Positions 1-8,495 of a stretch of 25,483 nt of DNA are shown here, piece by piece. A program made the position numbers and the translations under genes. The notes beneath the pieces are model-generated. The model had not been told where the DNA came from, made no database searches, and saw only the letters and a list, made by a program, of their open reading frames with translations. The first letter of the stretch is position 1, and each line of letters begins with the position of its first letter. This stretch comes from DASWHF01 sp036393295 (lineage in GTDB: Bacteria; Pseudomonadota; Gammaproteobacteria; Acidiferrobacterales; UBA6901): positions 1 to 25,483 of the forward strand of contig DASWHF010000109.1 of assembly GCA_036393295.1 (NCBI GenBank). Reading direction: 5' to 3'.

Positions 1-588
1 TTCCGGCGGCGGCATGCGCCGCAGCAGGAAGCGGATGTCCTTGATGAAGCCGAGGTCGAACATGCGGTCGGCCTCGTCCAGCACCATGACCTGGACCGAA
101 TCGAGGTCGAAGATATGCTGCTTGAGGTAGTCGATGATGCGCCCCGGCGTGCCGATCAGGACGTCGATGCCTTCCTCCAGCATGCGCCGTTGGGAGTCAT
201 AGCCGGTGCCGCCGTAGACCAGGCCTAAACGGAAGCCGGCGTGGCGGCCGAGCGCCTCGGCGTCCTTGTGGATTTGAATGGCCAGCTCGCGAGTGGGCGC
301 CAACATCACCGCGCGCGGCGAGGAACCGGGGCGGCGGCGCGCCGGGGCCGGGTCGCCGCCTTCAAGCGGATGGCTCAGGAGGTAGTTGAAGGCCGCGAGC
401 AGAAAGGCCGCGGTCTTGCCGGTGCCGGTCTGGGCCTGGCCGGCGACGTCGCGCCCGGCCAGCGCAATCGGCAGCGTGCCGACCTGGATCGGGGTGCAGA
501 ATTCGAATCCGGCGTCCTGCACGCCGCGCAGCAGGGGCTCGGGCAGCGAGAGATCCGCGAAACGTATGTCGGTGAGGTGTGTCGCCAT
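1..588 (-). CDS. rhlB: DEAD-box ATP-dependent RNA helicase RhlB, N-terminal part (runs off the left edge)
   Basis: Reading the minus strand from ATG at 588 gives 196 codons without a stop, beginning MATHLTDIRFADLSLPEPLL. DEAD-box motifs appear in order: the Q motif (FCTPIQ), motif I (AQTGTGKT), motif Ia (PTRELA), the GG motif (YGGT), motif Ib (TPGR) and motif II (DEAD), then the sequence continues towards motif III and leaves the window. RhlB unwinds structured RNA and in E. coli works with RNase E and PNPase in the degradosome. The identification as RhlB rather than another DEAD-box helicase rests on the divergent position next to trxA-rho, as in E. coli, and on the short N-terminus. No clear Shine-Dalgarno precedes this ATG, so the start is less certain than the identity. 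The C-terminal helicase domain lies outside the window. Confidence 0.93.
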   Translation of the reverse strand, partial: MATHLTDIRFADLSLPEPLLRGVQDAGFEFCTPIQVGTLPIALAGRDVAGQAQTGTGKTAAFLLAAFNYLLSHPLEGGDPAPARRRPGSSPRAVMLAPTRELAIQIHKDAEALGRHAGFRLGLVYGGTGYDSQRRMLEEGIDVLIGTPGRIIDYLKQHIFDLDSVQVMVLDEADRMFDLGFIKDIRFLLRRMPPPE

Positions 589-762
589 TTAAGTGTGTCA
601 AGAATAACAGGAAATCCGCGCGGAGGGGACTGCCGCGGCGGCCGCGCGGGGCGGCTTGCAAAGCCCCCGCTATTCCGCTCAAATACCGTTTGTTCGGCGG
701 TCACATCGTCCAGGGACGGCCCGCGCGTGCATGAAACCCTTTAAACACGGAGACATACGAGC
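589..762. promoter_or_regulatory. Divergent rhlB / trxA intergenic region
   Basis: This 174-nt gap separates two divergent genes and must hold both promoters. It contains GC-rich self-complementary sequence around 631-655 and an A/T-richer stretch (caaatac) near 680. The trxA ribosome-binding site, acggaga, lies about 10 nt before its ATG. A TTGACA-like hexamer on the minus strand lies only about 10 nt before the rhlB ATG, too close to act as its -35 box. I cannot assign -10/-35 pairs with confidence. Confidence 0.4.
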
Positions 763-1089
763 ATGAGTAACGGTATCAGCTATGTGACGGACGCGTCTTT
801 CGACGACGAGGTGCTCAAGGCGCCCGGGCCGGTACTCGTGGATTTCTGGGCGGAGTGGTGCGGCCCGTGCAAGATGATCGCGCCGGTGCTGGAGGAGATC
901 TCGAACGAGTACGCCGGCAAGCTGAAGATCGCCAAGCTCAATATCGACGAGAATCCTGCCACGCCGCCGAAATACGGCATCCGCGGCATCCCGACCCTGA
1001 TGTTGTTCAAGAACGGCAACGTGGAGGCCACCAAGGTCGGTGCCGTGTCCAAATCGCAGCTGTCGGCGTTCATCGACGGGAATCTCTAG
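763..1089 (+). CDS. trxA: Thioredoxin 1 (TrxA)
   Basis: This is a 108-residue protein, the usual length for TrxA. It is a cytoplasmic dithiol reductant for ribonucleotide reductase, PAPS reductase and methionine sulfoxide reductase, and is itself reduced by thioredoxin reductase. The redox motif WCGPCK places the catalytic cysteines at residues 33 and 36. The buried Asp is in LVDFWAEW (residue 27), and the cis-proline is in the GIRGIPTLM segment. The ATG at 763 has an acggaga ribosome-binding site about 10 nt upstream. The gene lies between divergent rhlB and co-directional rho, the E. coli order. Nothing is unusual in the sequence. Confidence 0.98.
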   Translation: MSNGISYVTDASFDDEVLKAPGPVLVDFWAEWCGPCKMIAPVLEEISNEYAGKLKIAKLNIDENPATPPKYGIRGIPTLMLFKNGNVEATKVGAVSKSQLSAFIDGNL

Positions 1090-1102
1090 CCTCCCGCGCC
1101 GC

Positions 1103-1140
1103 CGGGCCGGCGGTCTCACACGGCTCTGGACGCCGGCCCG
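1103..1140 (+). terminator. GC-rich stem-loop between trxA and rho (possible terminator or attenuator)
   Basis: Perfect 10-bp arms cgggccggcg (1103-1112) and cgccggcccg (1131-1140) enclose an 18-nt loop, starting 14 nt after the trxA stop. The following sequence (atctggtgctatgtttgtctctc) is only moderately T-rich, so this is not a textbook intrinsic terminator. It could reduce read-through into rho or form part of the rho leader, where Rho autoregulation is known in E. coli. Confidence 0.4.
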
Positions 1141-1288
1141 ATCTGGTGCTATGTTTGTCTCTCAAGCAGTCAATAATTCCCTTAACACCCAACTCCTTTA
1201 TTCGATCAACCTGCCGTGACCCGGGTCCGTCTTCGATCCCGTGTCCATCCCACCAAAGCCCGTGGCCCATTCTGCGACACAAACCACT

Positions 1289-2545
<1,257 letters not shown>

Positions 2546-2558
2546 GGCGGAAAGATCA

Positions 2559-2725
2559 GCCACGGGGAGCACGGGGGACACGGGGAAAACCCTTTGAGGG
2601 TCAAACCGACCGATTGGAGAGCACCGTGGCCACGGCGAGAGAGCGTGAAACACCGGGGACGCTCGTAGTATCCCCGGAGGCCGAAAAACCAGACCTTCCC
2701 CCGTGTCCCCCGTGCTCCCCGTGGC
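2559..2725. repeat. 167-bp hairpin-rich inverted-repeat element between rho and rpmE
   Basis: The left arm (2559-2587, containing ccacggggagcacggggg) is the reverse complement of the right arm (2696-2725, ending cccgtgctccccgtgg) apart from one extra C in the right arm, giving about 29-bp arms. The interior is itself folded: tttga/tcaaa (2593-2605), the perfect 12-bp palindrome ccgtggccacgg (2624-2635), and ccgggga/tccccgg (2653-2659 / 2671-2677). No gene is encoded. The architecture resembles BIME- or MITE-like extragenic repeats. It may also serve as the 3' end or terminator region of rho. Confidence 0.75.
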
Positions 2726-2752
2726 AGACTCAAGCAGCTTTTCCGCCGACAC

Positions 2753-2781
2753 TTGCCTCCAACCCGGGTTTTGCTTAATAT
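2753..2781 (+). promoter_or_regulatory. Putative sigma-70 promoter for rpmE
   Basis: TTGCCT (2753-2758) and TAATAT (2776-2781) are separated by exactly 17 nt. That is four of six and five of six consensus matches respectively, with ideal spacing. It lies just right of the inverted repeat and 49 nt before the rpmE start, which suggests rpmE is transcribed separately from rho. Confidence 0.6.
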
Positions 2782-2795
2782 CCCGGCCCCTTGGA

Positions 2796-2810
2796 GGCCC
2801 GGAACGGGCC
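2796..2810 (+). promoter_or_regulatory. Small hairpin in the rpmE leader
   Basis: ggcccg (2796-2801), loop gaa, cgggcc (2805-2810) form a tight 6-bp stem inside the predicted 5' UTR, just upstream of the acgagg ribosome-binding region. Leader RNAs that let L31 control its own synthesis have been described in several bacterial groups. Whether this short stem belongs to such a leader cannot be told from the sequence. Confidence 0.35.
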
Positions 2811-2829
2811 GAAAACGAGGTTTTACGTC

Positions 2830-3042
2830 ATGAAAGCCGGTATCCATCCCGAATACAAGGAAATCCAGGTGAGCTGCGCCTGCGGCAACCGCTTCACCAC
2901 CCGCTCGACCCTGGGCCATGAGCTCAACGTCGAGGTGTGCAGCGCCTGCCACCCGTTCTATACCGGCAAGCAGAAGATCGTCGACAGCGCCGGGCGCGTC
3001 GAGAAATTCCGTCAGAAATACGGCATGGGCGCCAAGAAGTAG
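2830..3042 (+). CDS. rpmE: 50S ribosomal protein L31, zinc-binding type (RpmE)
   Basis: This 70-residue protein begins MKAGIHPEYKEIQVSCACGN, the classical L31 N-terminus. The four zinc ligands of the C+ form are present as CxC (Cys16, Cys18) and CxxC (Cys37, Cys40). L31 sits on the large subunit and contributes to the intersubunit bridge. The C+ form implies zinc-dependent retention and possible replacement by a C- paralogue when zinc is scarce. An upstream in-frame ATG (2791) would add 13 residues with no L31 counterpart and is rejected. A sigma-70-like promoter lies upstream and a strong intrinsic terminator begins 25 nt after the stop. Confidence 0.97.
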   Translation: MKAGIHPEYKEIQVSCACGNRFTTRSTLGHELNVEVCSACHPFYTGKQKIVDSAGRVEKFRQKYGMGAKK

Positions 3043-3064
3043 CAAGGTGCGGTTGCGTTCCGCT

Positions 3065-3811
3065 GTGAAAAAGGCGCCGTGGGGCGCCTTTTTGTTTTGT
3101 CTCCTGGCCGGGCTGGCGCCGGCCTTGCCGGCCGGCGAGCCGGTGCAGGTCCGGAAGGTGCTGGACGGCGACACGTTGATCCTGCGCGACGGGCGCCACC
3201 TGCGGCTCATGGGCATCAACACCCCGGAACTCGGCAAGGACGGCCGCCCGGACCAGCCCGGGGCGACCGCGGCGCGCAAGCGCCTGATCGGGCTCACGAC
3301 CGGCCACGACTTATTATTGGTGCCGGGCCGCGAGGCGCGCGACCGTTACGGCCGCCTGCTCGGCCGGCTCGAGCGGCCCGGACACCCGGACCTGCGCGAG
3401 ACGCTGGTCGCCGAGGGCCTGGCCTGGGTGGTCGCGCTGCCGCCCAATCTCGACGGCCTGGCTGCACTCCAGGCGGCCGAGGCGCGGGCGCGGTCGGCAC
3501 GGCGCGGCGTCTGGGGCAATCCTAAGCTCGCGGCGCGCGACGCCGGGCGCATGACGGTGGACGATGCCGGTTTCCGGCTGGTGCGCGGGACCGTCACGCG
3601 CGTCGGCGCGAGCCGCAAGTATCATTATTTCGATCTGGGACCGGCCGTCAGCATCATGATCGGCCGCGACGACTGGCGCGGCCACTTCGGCGGCCGCCCC
3701 GAGGCGCTGGTCGGCCGGTCGCTGACGGCGCGTGGCTGGGTGCTGGTGATCGACGGTAAACCGCGGCTCAGGCTGCGACACCCGGCGATGTGGGACATCG
3801 ACGGCGACTGA
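3065..3811 (+). CDS. Secreted thermonuclease-like (SNase/TNase) protein
   Basis: From GTG 3065 this gives 248 residues: a signal peptide (KK, then AFLFCLLAGLAPALPAG), an SNase domain (about residues 27-160) and a C-terminal small beta-rich region (about 165-248) that may be an OB-like domain. Staphylococcal nuclease landmarks are visible: VLDGDT (Asp36, equivalent to Asp21), Arg47 (Arg35) and GINTPE (Thr53, Glu55). A later Arg in ARDRYGR is the expected Arg87 equivalent. The Asp40 calcium ligand is Asn here, as in many bacterial homologues. Predicted role: periplasmic or extracellular Ca-dependent nuclease. The open frame extends further upstream across rpmE, but that part does not look like protein. 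GTG 3065 gives a proper signal peptide but has no good Shine-Dalgarno. TTG 3092 is the only near alternative. The malic enzyme follows after 33 nt. Confidence 0.8.
   Translation: MKKAPWGAFLFCLLAGLAPALPAGEPVQVRKVLDGDTLILRDGRHLRLMGINTPELGKDGRPDQPGATAARKRLIGLTTGHDLLLVPGREARDRYGRLLGRLERPGHPDLRETLVAEGLAWVVALPPNLDGLAALQAAEARARSARRGVWGNPKLAARDAGRMTVDDAGFRLVRGTVTRVGASRKYHYFDLGPAVSIMIGRDDWRGHFGGRPEALVGRSLTARGWVLVIDGKPRLRLRHPAMWDIDGD
3068..3093 (+). terminator. Intrinsic terminator of rpmE, overlapping the start of the next gene
   Basis: A perfect 11-bp inverted repeat runs aaaaaggcgcc (3068-3078), loop gtgg, ggcgccttttt (3083-3093), followed by gttttg. The A-tract / GC stem / T-tract form is that of a Rho-independent terminator and could act in both directions. 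It begins one base after the GTG start codon chosen for the downstream nuclease gene, so the DNA appears to serve as both terminator and signal-peptide code. Confidence 0.85.
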
Positions 3812-3844
3812 CGGGATTTTCGAACTTCGGACGACAACAGCTCC

Positions 3845-5131
<1,287 letters not shown>

Positions 5132-5224
5132 GCGCTGGCCGGGCTGGCTATACTAGAGGTACGATCGCAGCCCCCGCAGTGTACGGCGCGCCGCCCGAAG
5201 ACGGCCCTTGGAAAAGGAGAAGCC

Positions 5225-6151
5225 ATGAAAAAGATCACCATCGTCGGCGCCGGGCGGGTCGGCGAATCGACCGCCCATAATCTCGCCAAGGCCGAGCTGT
5301 GCCACCACGTGGCGCTGATCGATATCAAGGAAGGCATGCCGCAGGGCACGGCGCTGGACATCCAGGAATCGGCGCCGGTGTTCGGCTTCGACACCACGCT
5401 GACCGGCCACAACGAGCTCACGGCCATGGCCGGCTCGGACCTGATCATCGTCACCGCCGGCCTGCCGCGCAAGCCGGGCATGTCGCGCTCCGACGTGCTC
5501 GACGCCAACGTGCCGATCATCATCGGGATCGTGGACGAAGCGAAGAAATCGGCGCCGGATGCGATCCTGCTGTTCGTCACCAACCCGGTCGACGTGCTGA
5601 CCTACGTGGCCTGGAAGCGCACCGGCTGGGACCGCCGGCGCATCCTGGGACTGTCGGGCGTGCTCGACTCGACGCGCATGGCGAGCTTCATCGCCATGGA
5701 GACCGGGCTGTCGGTCAAGGACGTCTCGGCCATGGTGCTGGGCGGCCACGGCGACACCATGGTGCCGATGCCGCGCTTCACCACCATCAACGGCATTCCC
5801 ATTTCCTATTTTCTCAAGCCCGAGCAGATCGAGCGCATCAGCCAGCGCACGCGCCAGGGCGGCGCCGAGATCCTCGCGCTGCGCAAGACGTCGAGCGCCT
5901 ACGACGCGCCGGCGGCGGCGGTCGCCACCATGGTCGACGCCATCCGCCACGACCGCAAGCGCATCCTGCCCTGCGTGGCGATCCTGGACGGCGAATACGG
6001 CCAGCAGGACATCTGCATGGGCGTGCCGGTGGTGCTCGGCGAGCAAGGCGTGGAGAAGGTGATCGAGCTCGAGCTCAACGCCCGAGAGAGAAAAGAGTTC
6101 GACGCCTCGGCCGAGCACGTCCGTAACGACGTCTCGCGCCTGAAGTTCTAA
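5225..6151 (+). CDS. mdh: Malate dehydrogenase, LDH-like type
   Basis: This 308-residue NAD-dependent enzyme interconverts malate and oxaloacetate in the TCA cycle. It has the N-terminal Rossmann motif ITIVGAGRVGEST, the mobile-loop/substrate Arg region GLPRKPGMSRSD, the Arg in LSGVLDSTR, and catalytic His175 in GGHGDTMVP. The length and the RKPGMSRxD signature place it in the LDH-like MDH group (as in alphaproteobacteria and Chlorobi) rather than the E. coli type. The AAGGAG ribosome-binding site is well placed (ggaaaaggagaagccATG). TATACT at 5149-5154 could be a -10 box, but no good -35 accompanies it. The stop codon TAA (6149-6151) runs directly into the MITE-like element. Confidence 0.96.
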   Translation: MKKITIVGAGRVGESTAHNLAKAELCHHVALIDIKEGMPQGTALDIQESAPVFGFDTTLTGHNELTAMAGSDLIIVTAGLPRKPGMSRSDVLDANVPIIIGIVDEAKKSAPDAILLFVTNPVDVLTYVAWKRTGWDRRRILGLSGVLDSTRMASFIAMETGLSVKDVSAMVLGGHGDTMVPMPRFTTINGIPISYFLKPEQIERISQRTRQGGAEILALRKTSSAYDAPAAAVATMVDAIRHDRKRILPCVAILDGEYGQQDICMGVPVVLGEQGVEKVIELELNARERKEFDASAEHVRNDVSRLKF

Positions 6152-6153
6152 GA

Positions 6154-6302
6154 GCGCCTAACAAAATGACCGGACAACGCCACAAGAATCGCCCTCACCC
6201 CTTCCCCTCTCCCGGAGGGAGAGGGGTTTTAAGCCCTTCTCCCTCTGGGAGAAGGGTGGGGATGAGGGAAAGGGGGTGCTGCATCTTCATTCTGTTAGGC
6301 GC
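6154..6302. repeat. 149-bp MITE-like cruciform element between mdh and the DUF502 gene
   Basis: Terminal inverted repeats gcgcctaacaaaatga (6154-6169) and tcattctgttaggcgc (6287-6302) match at 15 of 16 positions. A second stem pairs ccctcacccc (6192-6201) with 6258-6268 (one bulge). Inside are two perfect 10-bp hairpins: cccctctccc/gggagagggg (6204-6226, loop gga) and cccttctccc/gggagaaggg (6234-6256, loop tct). There is no coding capacity. Nearly the same end sequence (18 of 19 nt over 6151-6169) recurs at 25425-25443, so this is a family and not a local hairpin. It lies between convergent genes and may also terminate both. The ends also fit the loose RYYYAAC...GTTRRRY rule of attC sites. 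Confidence 0.8.
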
Positions 6303-6325
6303 CCCAAGGACGCGCTGACGGTTCG

Positions 6326-6925
6326 CTAGCGGCGGTCGTTGGATTTGGATTTCATGCCGCCGGTGACGACGAAACGCATCGCCTCCTGCATGGACATCGA
6401 CACCGGCGTGATCGCGCTGCGCGGCAGCATCGCGGTGTAGCCGCCGATCTGATAGCTCATCGGCATGTACACCGCCACCGTGTCCGGGCCGCCGATGCCC
6501 GCCGGCAGGTCGCTGAAATCGTCGCGCGTCACGAAGCCCAGCACCCGCATGTCGGTGTCGCCAACCCGCACCAGCACGACCTGGCTGAAGCCCTGACCCT
6601 TGCCGCCGGCGAAGAAGCCCATCAGGTCGCGGATCGAGCTGTAGATCGCCTTGACCAGCGGGATGCGGTTCAACAGCCCCTCACCCCACAGGAAAAGCCG
6701 GCGCATCACCCAGGTGCGCAGCATCAGGCCGACGGCGAAGATCAGCGCCACCCCGGCCACCAGCCCCAGGCCGGGCAGATACCAGCAGTCCGGCAGCAGC
6801 AGCTTGATCAGGCCGCCAAGCAGGCCCTCGGCGGTGGCGCCCAACCACGCCAGGATGTAAATCGTCAGCGCGACCGGCAGGATCGCCGCCAGCCCGGTCA
6901 GGAAAATCTTGCTCATGGATTTCAT
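6326..6925 (-). CDS. DUF502 family inner-membrane protein
   Basis: From ATG 6925 this gives 199 residues (MKSMSKIFLTGLAAILPVAL...). Two hydrophobic segments are clear: about residues 6-30 (IFLTGLAAILPVALTIYILAW) and about 50-75 (LPGLGLVAGVALIFAVGLML). A conserved soluble part follows (NRIPLVKAIYSSIRDLMGFF, VLVRVGDTDMRVLGFVTR, VAVYMPMSYQIGGYTAMLP), matching DUF502, the family that includes plant COV/LCV proteins. Its biochemical function is unknown. The frame is open to 7090, but ATG 6925 is preceded by gaggggaag and gives the conserved N-terminus. It is convergent with mdh and divergent from the first GGDEF gene. Confidence 0.85.
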   Translation of the reverse strand: MKSMSKIFLTGLAAILPVALTIYILAWLGATAEGLLGGLIKLLLPDCWYLPGLGLVAGVALIFAVGLMLRTWVMRRLFLWGEGLLNRIPLVKAIYSSIRDLMGFFAGGKGQGFSQVVLVRVGDTDMRVLGFVTRDDFSDLPAGIGGPDTVAVYMPMSYQIGGYTAMLPRSAITPVSMSMQEAMRFVVTGGMKSKSNDRR

Positions 6926-7065
6926 CCGCTTCCCCTCGATGCGTAGCGCGGCCGGCCACCGGGCCGGCGAAACCGGGCGCCGGACCGGACGACCGGCAAC
7001 GGCGTTAAAGCCGGCTATTATATAAGGAAACCTCCGGAAACAACCGGGACGCGGAGAAAACAGGC
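6926..7065. promoter_or_regulatory. Divergent promoter region, DUF502 gene / first GGDEF gene
   Basis: This 140-nt gap between divergent genes is GC-rich except for TATTATATAAGG at 7016-7027, the obvious place for a -10 region. A ggaaac direct repeat follows (7027-7032 and 7037-7042 approximately). No convincing -35 element is seen for either direction. The GGAG ribosome-binding site of the GGDEF gene lies at about 7052-7055. Confidence 0.35.
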
Positions 7066-8367
7066 TTGGCGGGCAAGGCGTCGGCAGCATCGCAAAAGGC
7101 GGTCATCGAGGGCATCAAGCGGCTGTTGGACGGTCTGCGTCAGACCGCCGACGGCGTCGTGCTGTACAGCCTGATCGAGCGCGCCCTGAAGAAGTACATC
7201 GGCGCCGACGGCAAGCTCGAGCACGCCTTTCTCGCCTTCCTCTACAAGCTGCTGGCCAACTACCTGGCGAATCCCGAGATCGACGGCGCGACGCGCGTGA
7301 AGGCGCGGCTGCTGCAACAGCGGCTGCTGCCGTTCCTGCCCGCCGGCACGCCGACGCCGGTCGTCAGCCCGCGCGTCCTGGCCGCCGCCCAGGCGCGCCC
7401 GCGGCCCGCGACACCGGCGTCCACCCCGGCGGCGCCGTCCGCGCCGCCGCGCCGTGCCCGACCCGCCGCCCCGGCGGCCGAGGCCGGGCGCGGGAAGGCA
7501 GCGCGCGCCGCCGCGCCGCCGCGCCGGCCGGAGATCGTCGCGGACAGGCCGCCGCCCGCCGTGCCGCGCGGCGACGCCGACAACGATGAGTTGGACATTC
7601 TGCAGATCCGCCTGGCGCGCAATGTCGCCGAAGCGATCGCGCGCAACCGCGAGTTCGACGCGCTGCTCAAATCCAGCCTCATGACCCTGCAGCAGTCGGG
7701 CGGCGACGTCGACGATCTGCGCGGCGCGCTGGTTGACGGCATCGAGAAACTGATCGACGGCCACCAGACCCTCGGCGACCGGCTGCACGACACCACCAGT
7801 TACCTCAAGGTCATGCACAGCGACCGCCGCCAGTTGCGCGACGCGCTGCACAAGGCGCGCAAGTACAGCCTGACCGACGAGCTCACCGGCCTGCCGAACC
7901 GCGCCGCCTTCCTGCGCCACCTCGACGGCGAGATCGGCCGCGCCAGGCGTTACGGCTTTTCGCTGGCAGTGGCGATCATCGACGTCGACGATCTCAAGAC
8001 CGTCAACGACCGGCACGGCTACGACGCCGGCGACGCCGTCCTGCACTGCTACACGCGCGAGGTGTTGTCGCAGTTCCGCGCCTACGACGTGGTGGCGCGC
8101 TACGGCGGCGACGAGTTCGCGGTGCTGTTTCCGAACACCCAGAAGGAAGGCGCCAACCGCGCCCTGGAAAAAGCCCAGAAACGCGCCGCCGAGACGGTGC
8201 TGAGCTTCCAGGGCCAGAGCCTGCCGCTGCCGACCTTCTCCAGCGTGCTCACGTTGTACTCGCCCGGCGAGAAATCGGCGACCCTGCTCAAACGCGCCGA
8301 CGAGGCGCTCGACCACGCCAAGCTGCGCGGCCGCAATCAATCGATCGTGGCGCTGCCGGCCGGCTGA
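7066..8367 (+). CDS. Diguanylate cyclase with canonical GGDEF domain (first of a tandem pair)
   Basis: This is 433 residues from TTG 7066, which has a gcggag ribosome-binding site 8-9 nt upstream. No alternative ATG occurs until deep inside the gene. There is no signal peptide or membrane segment. Layout: a helical N-terminal module (about 8-90), an Ala/Pro-rich linker (about 95-165), a helical or coiled region (about 175-265), and a GGDEF domain (about 270-430). The catalytic domain keeps IIDVDDLKTVND (metal Asp, Lys, Asn), GDAVL, and the signature GGDEF at 347-351. RAYD at 338-341 is the RxxD inhibitory c-di-GMP site at the canonical five-residue spacing. It should make c-di-GMP with product inhibition. 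The helical N-terminus recurs in the next gene. Confidence 0.9.
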   Translation: MAGKASAASQKAVIEGIKRLLDGLRQTADGVVLYSLIERALKKYIGADGKLEHAFLAFLYKLLANYLANPEIDGATRVKARLLQQRLLPFLPAGTPTPVVSPRVLAAAQARPRPATPASTPAAPSAPPRRARPAAPAAEAGRGKAARAAAPPRRPEIVADRPPPAVPRGDADNDELDILQIRLARNVAEAIARNREFDALLKSSLMTLQQSGGDVDDLRGALVDGIEKLIDGHQTLGDRLHDTTSYLKVMHSDRRQLRDALHKARKYSLTDELTGLPNRAAFLRHLDGEIGRARRYGFSLAVAIIDVDDLKTVNDRHGYDAGDAVLHCYTREVLSQFRAYDVVARYGGDEFAVLFPNTQKEGANRALEKAQKRAAETVLSFQGQSLPLPTFSSVLTLYSPGEKSATLLKRADEALDHAKLRGRNQSIVALPAG

Positions 8368-8495
8368 GCGCCGGTTCGAGTTTCCTCCACGGGATTGAGA
8401 TTGTGCTTTCCGGCGCGCCGGGTTAGATTGCCTCCCAGGGGGTGCACCGGCGCGGGGGCGCCGGACCGGTGACCGGAACGCACCGAGGAGGCGAC

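Noticed and set aside
3065..3130. Lipoprotein signal in the nuclease (FLFC)
   Set aside because: The residues before the Cys do not fit a lipobox. The hydrophobic stretch and later Ala-rich site fit ordinary signal peptidase cleavage.
6154..6302. Interpretation of the mdh-downstream element as a true integron attC site
   Set aside because: The end sequences fit the loose core rule, but the arms pair continuously with no spacer or extrahelical base pattern. No integrase or cassette array is visible and neighbouring genes are housekeeping. It is kept only as an alternative.
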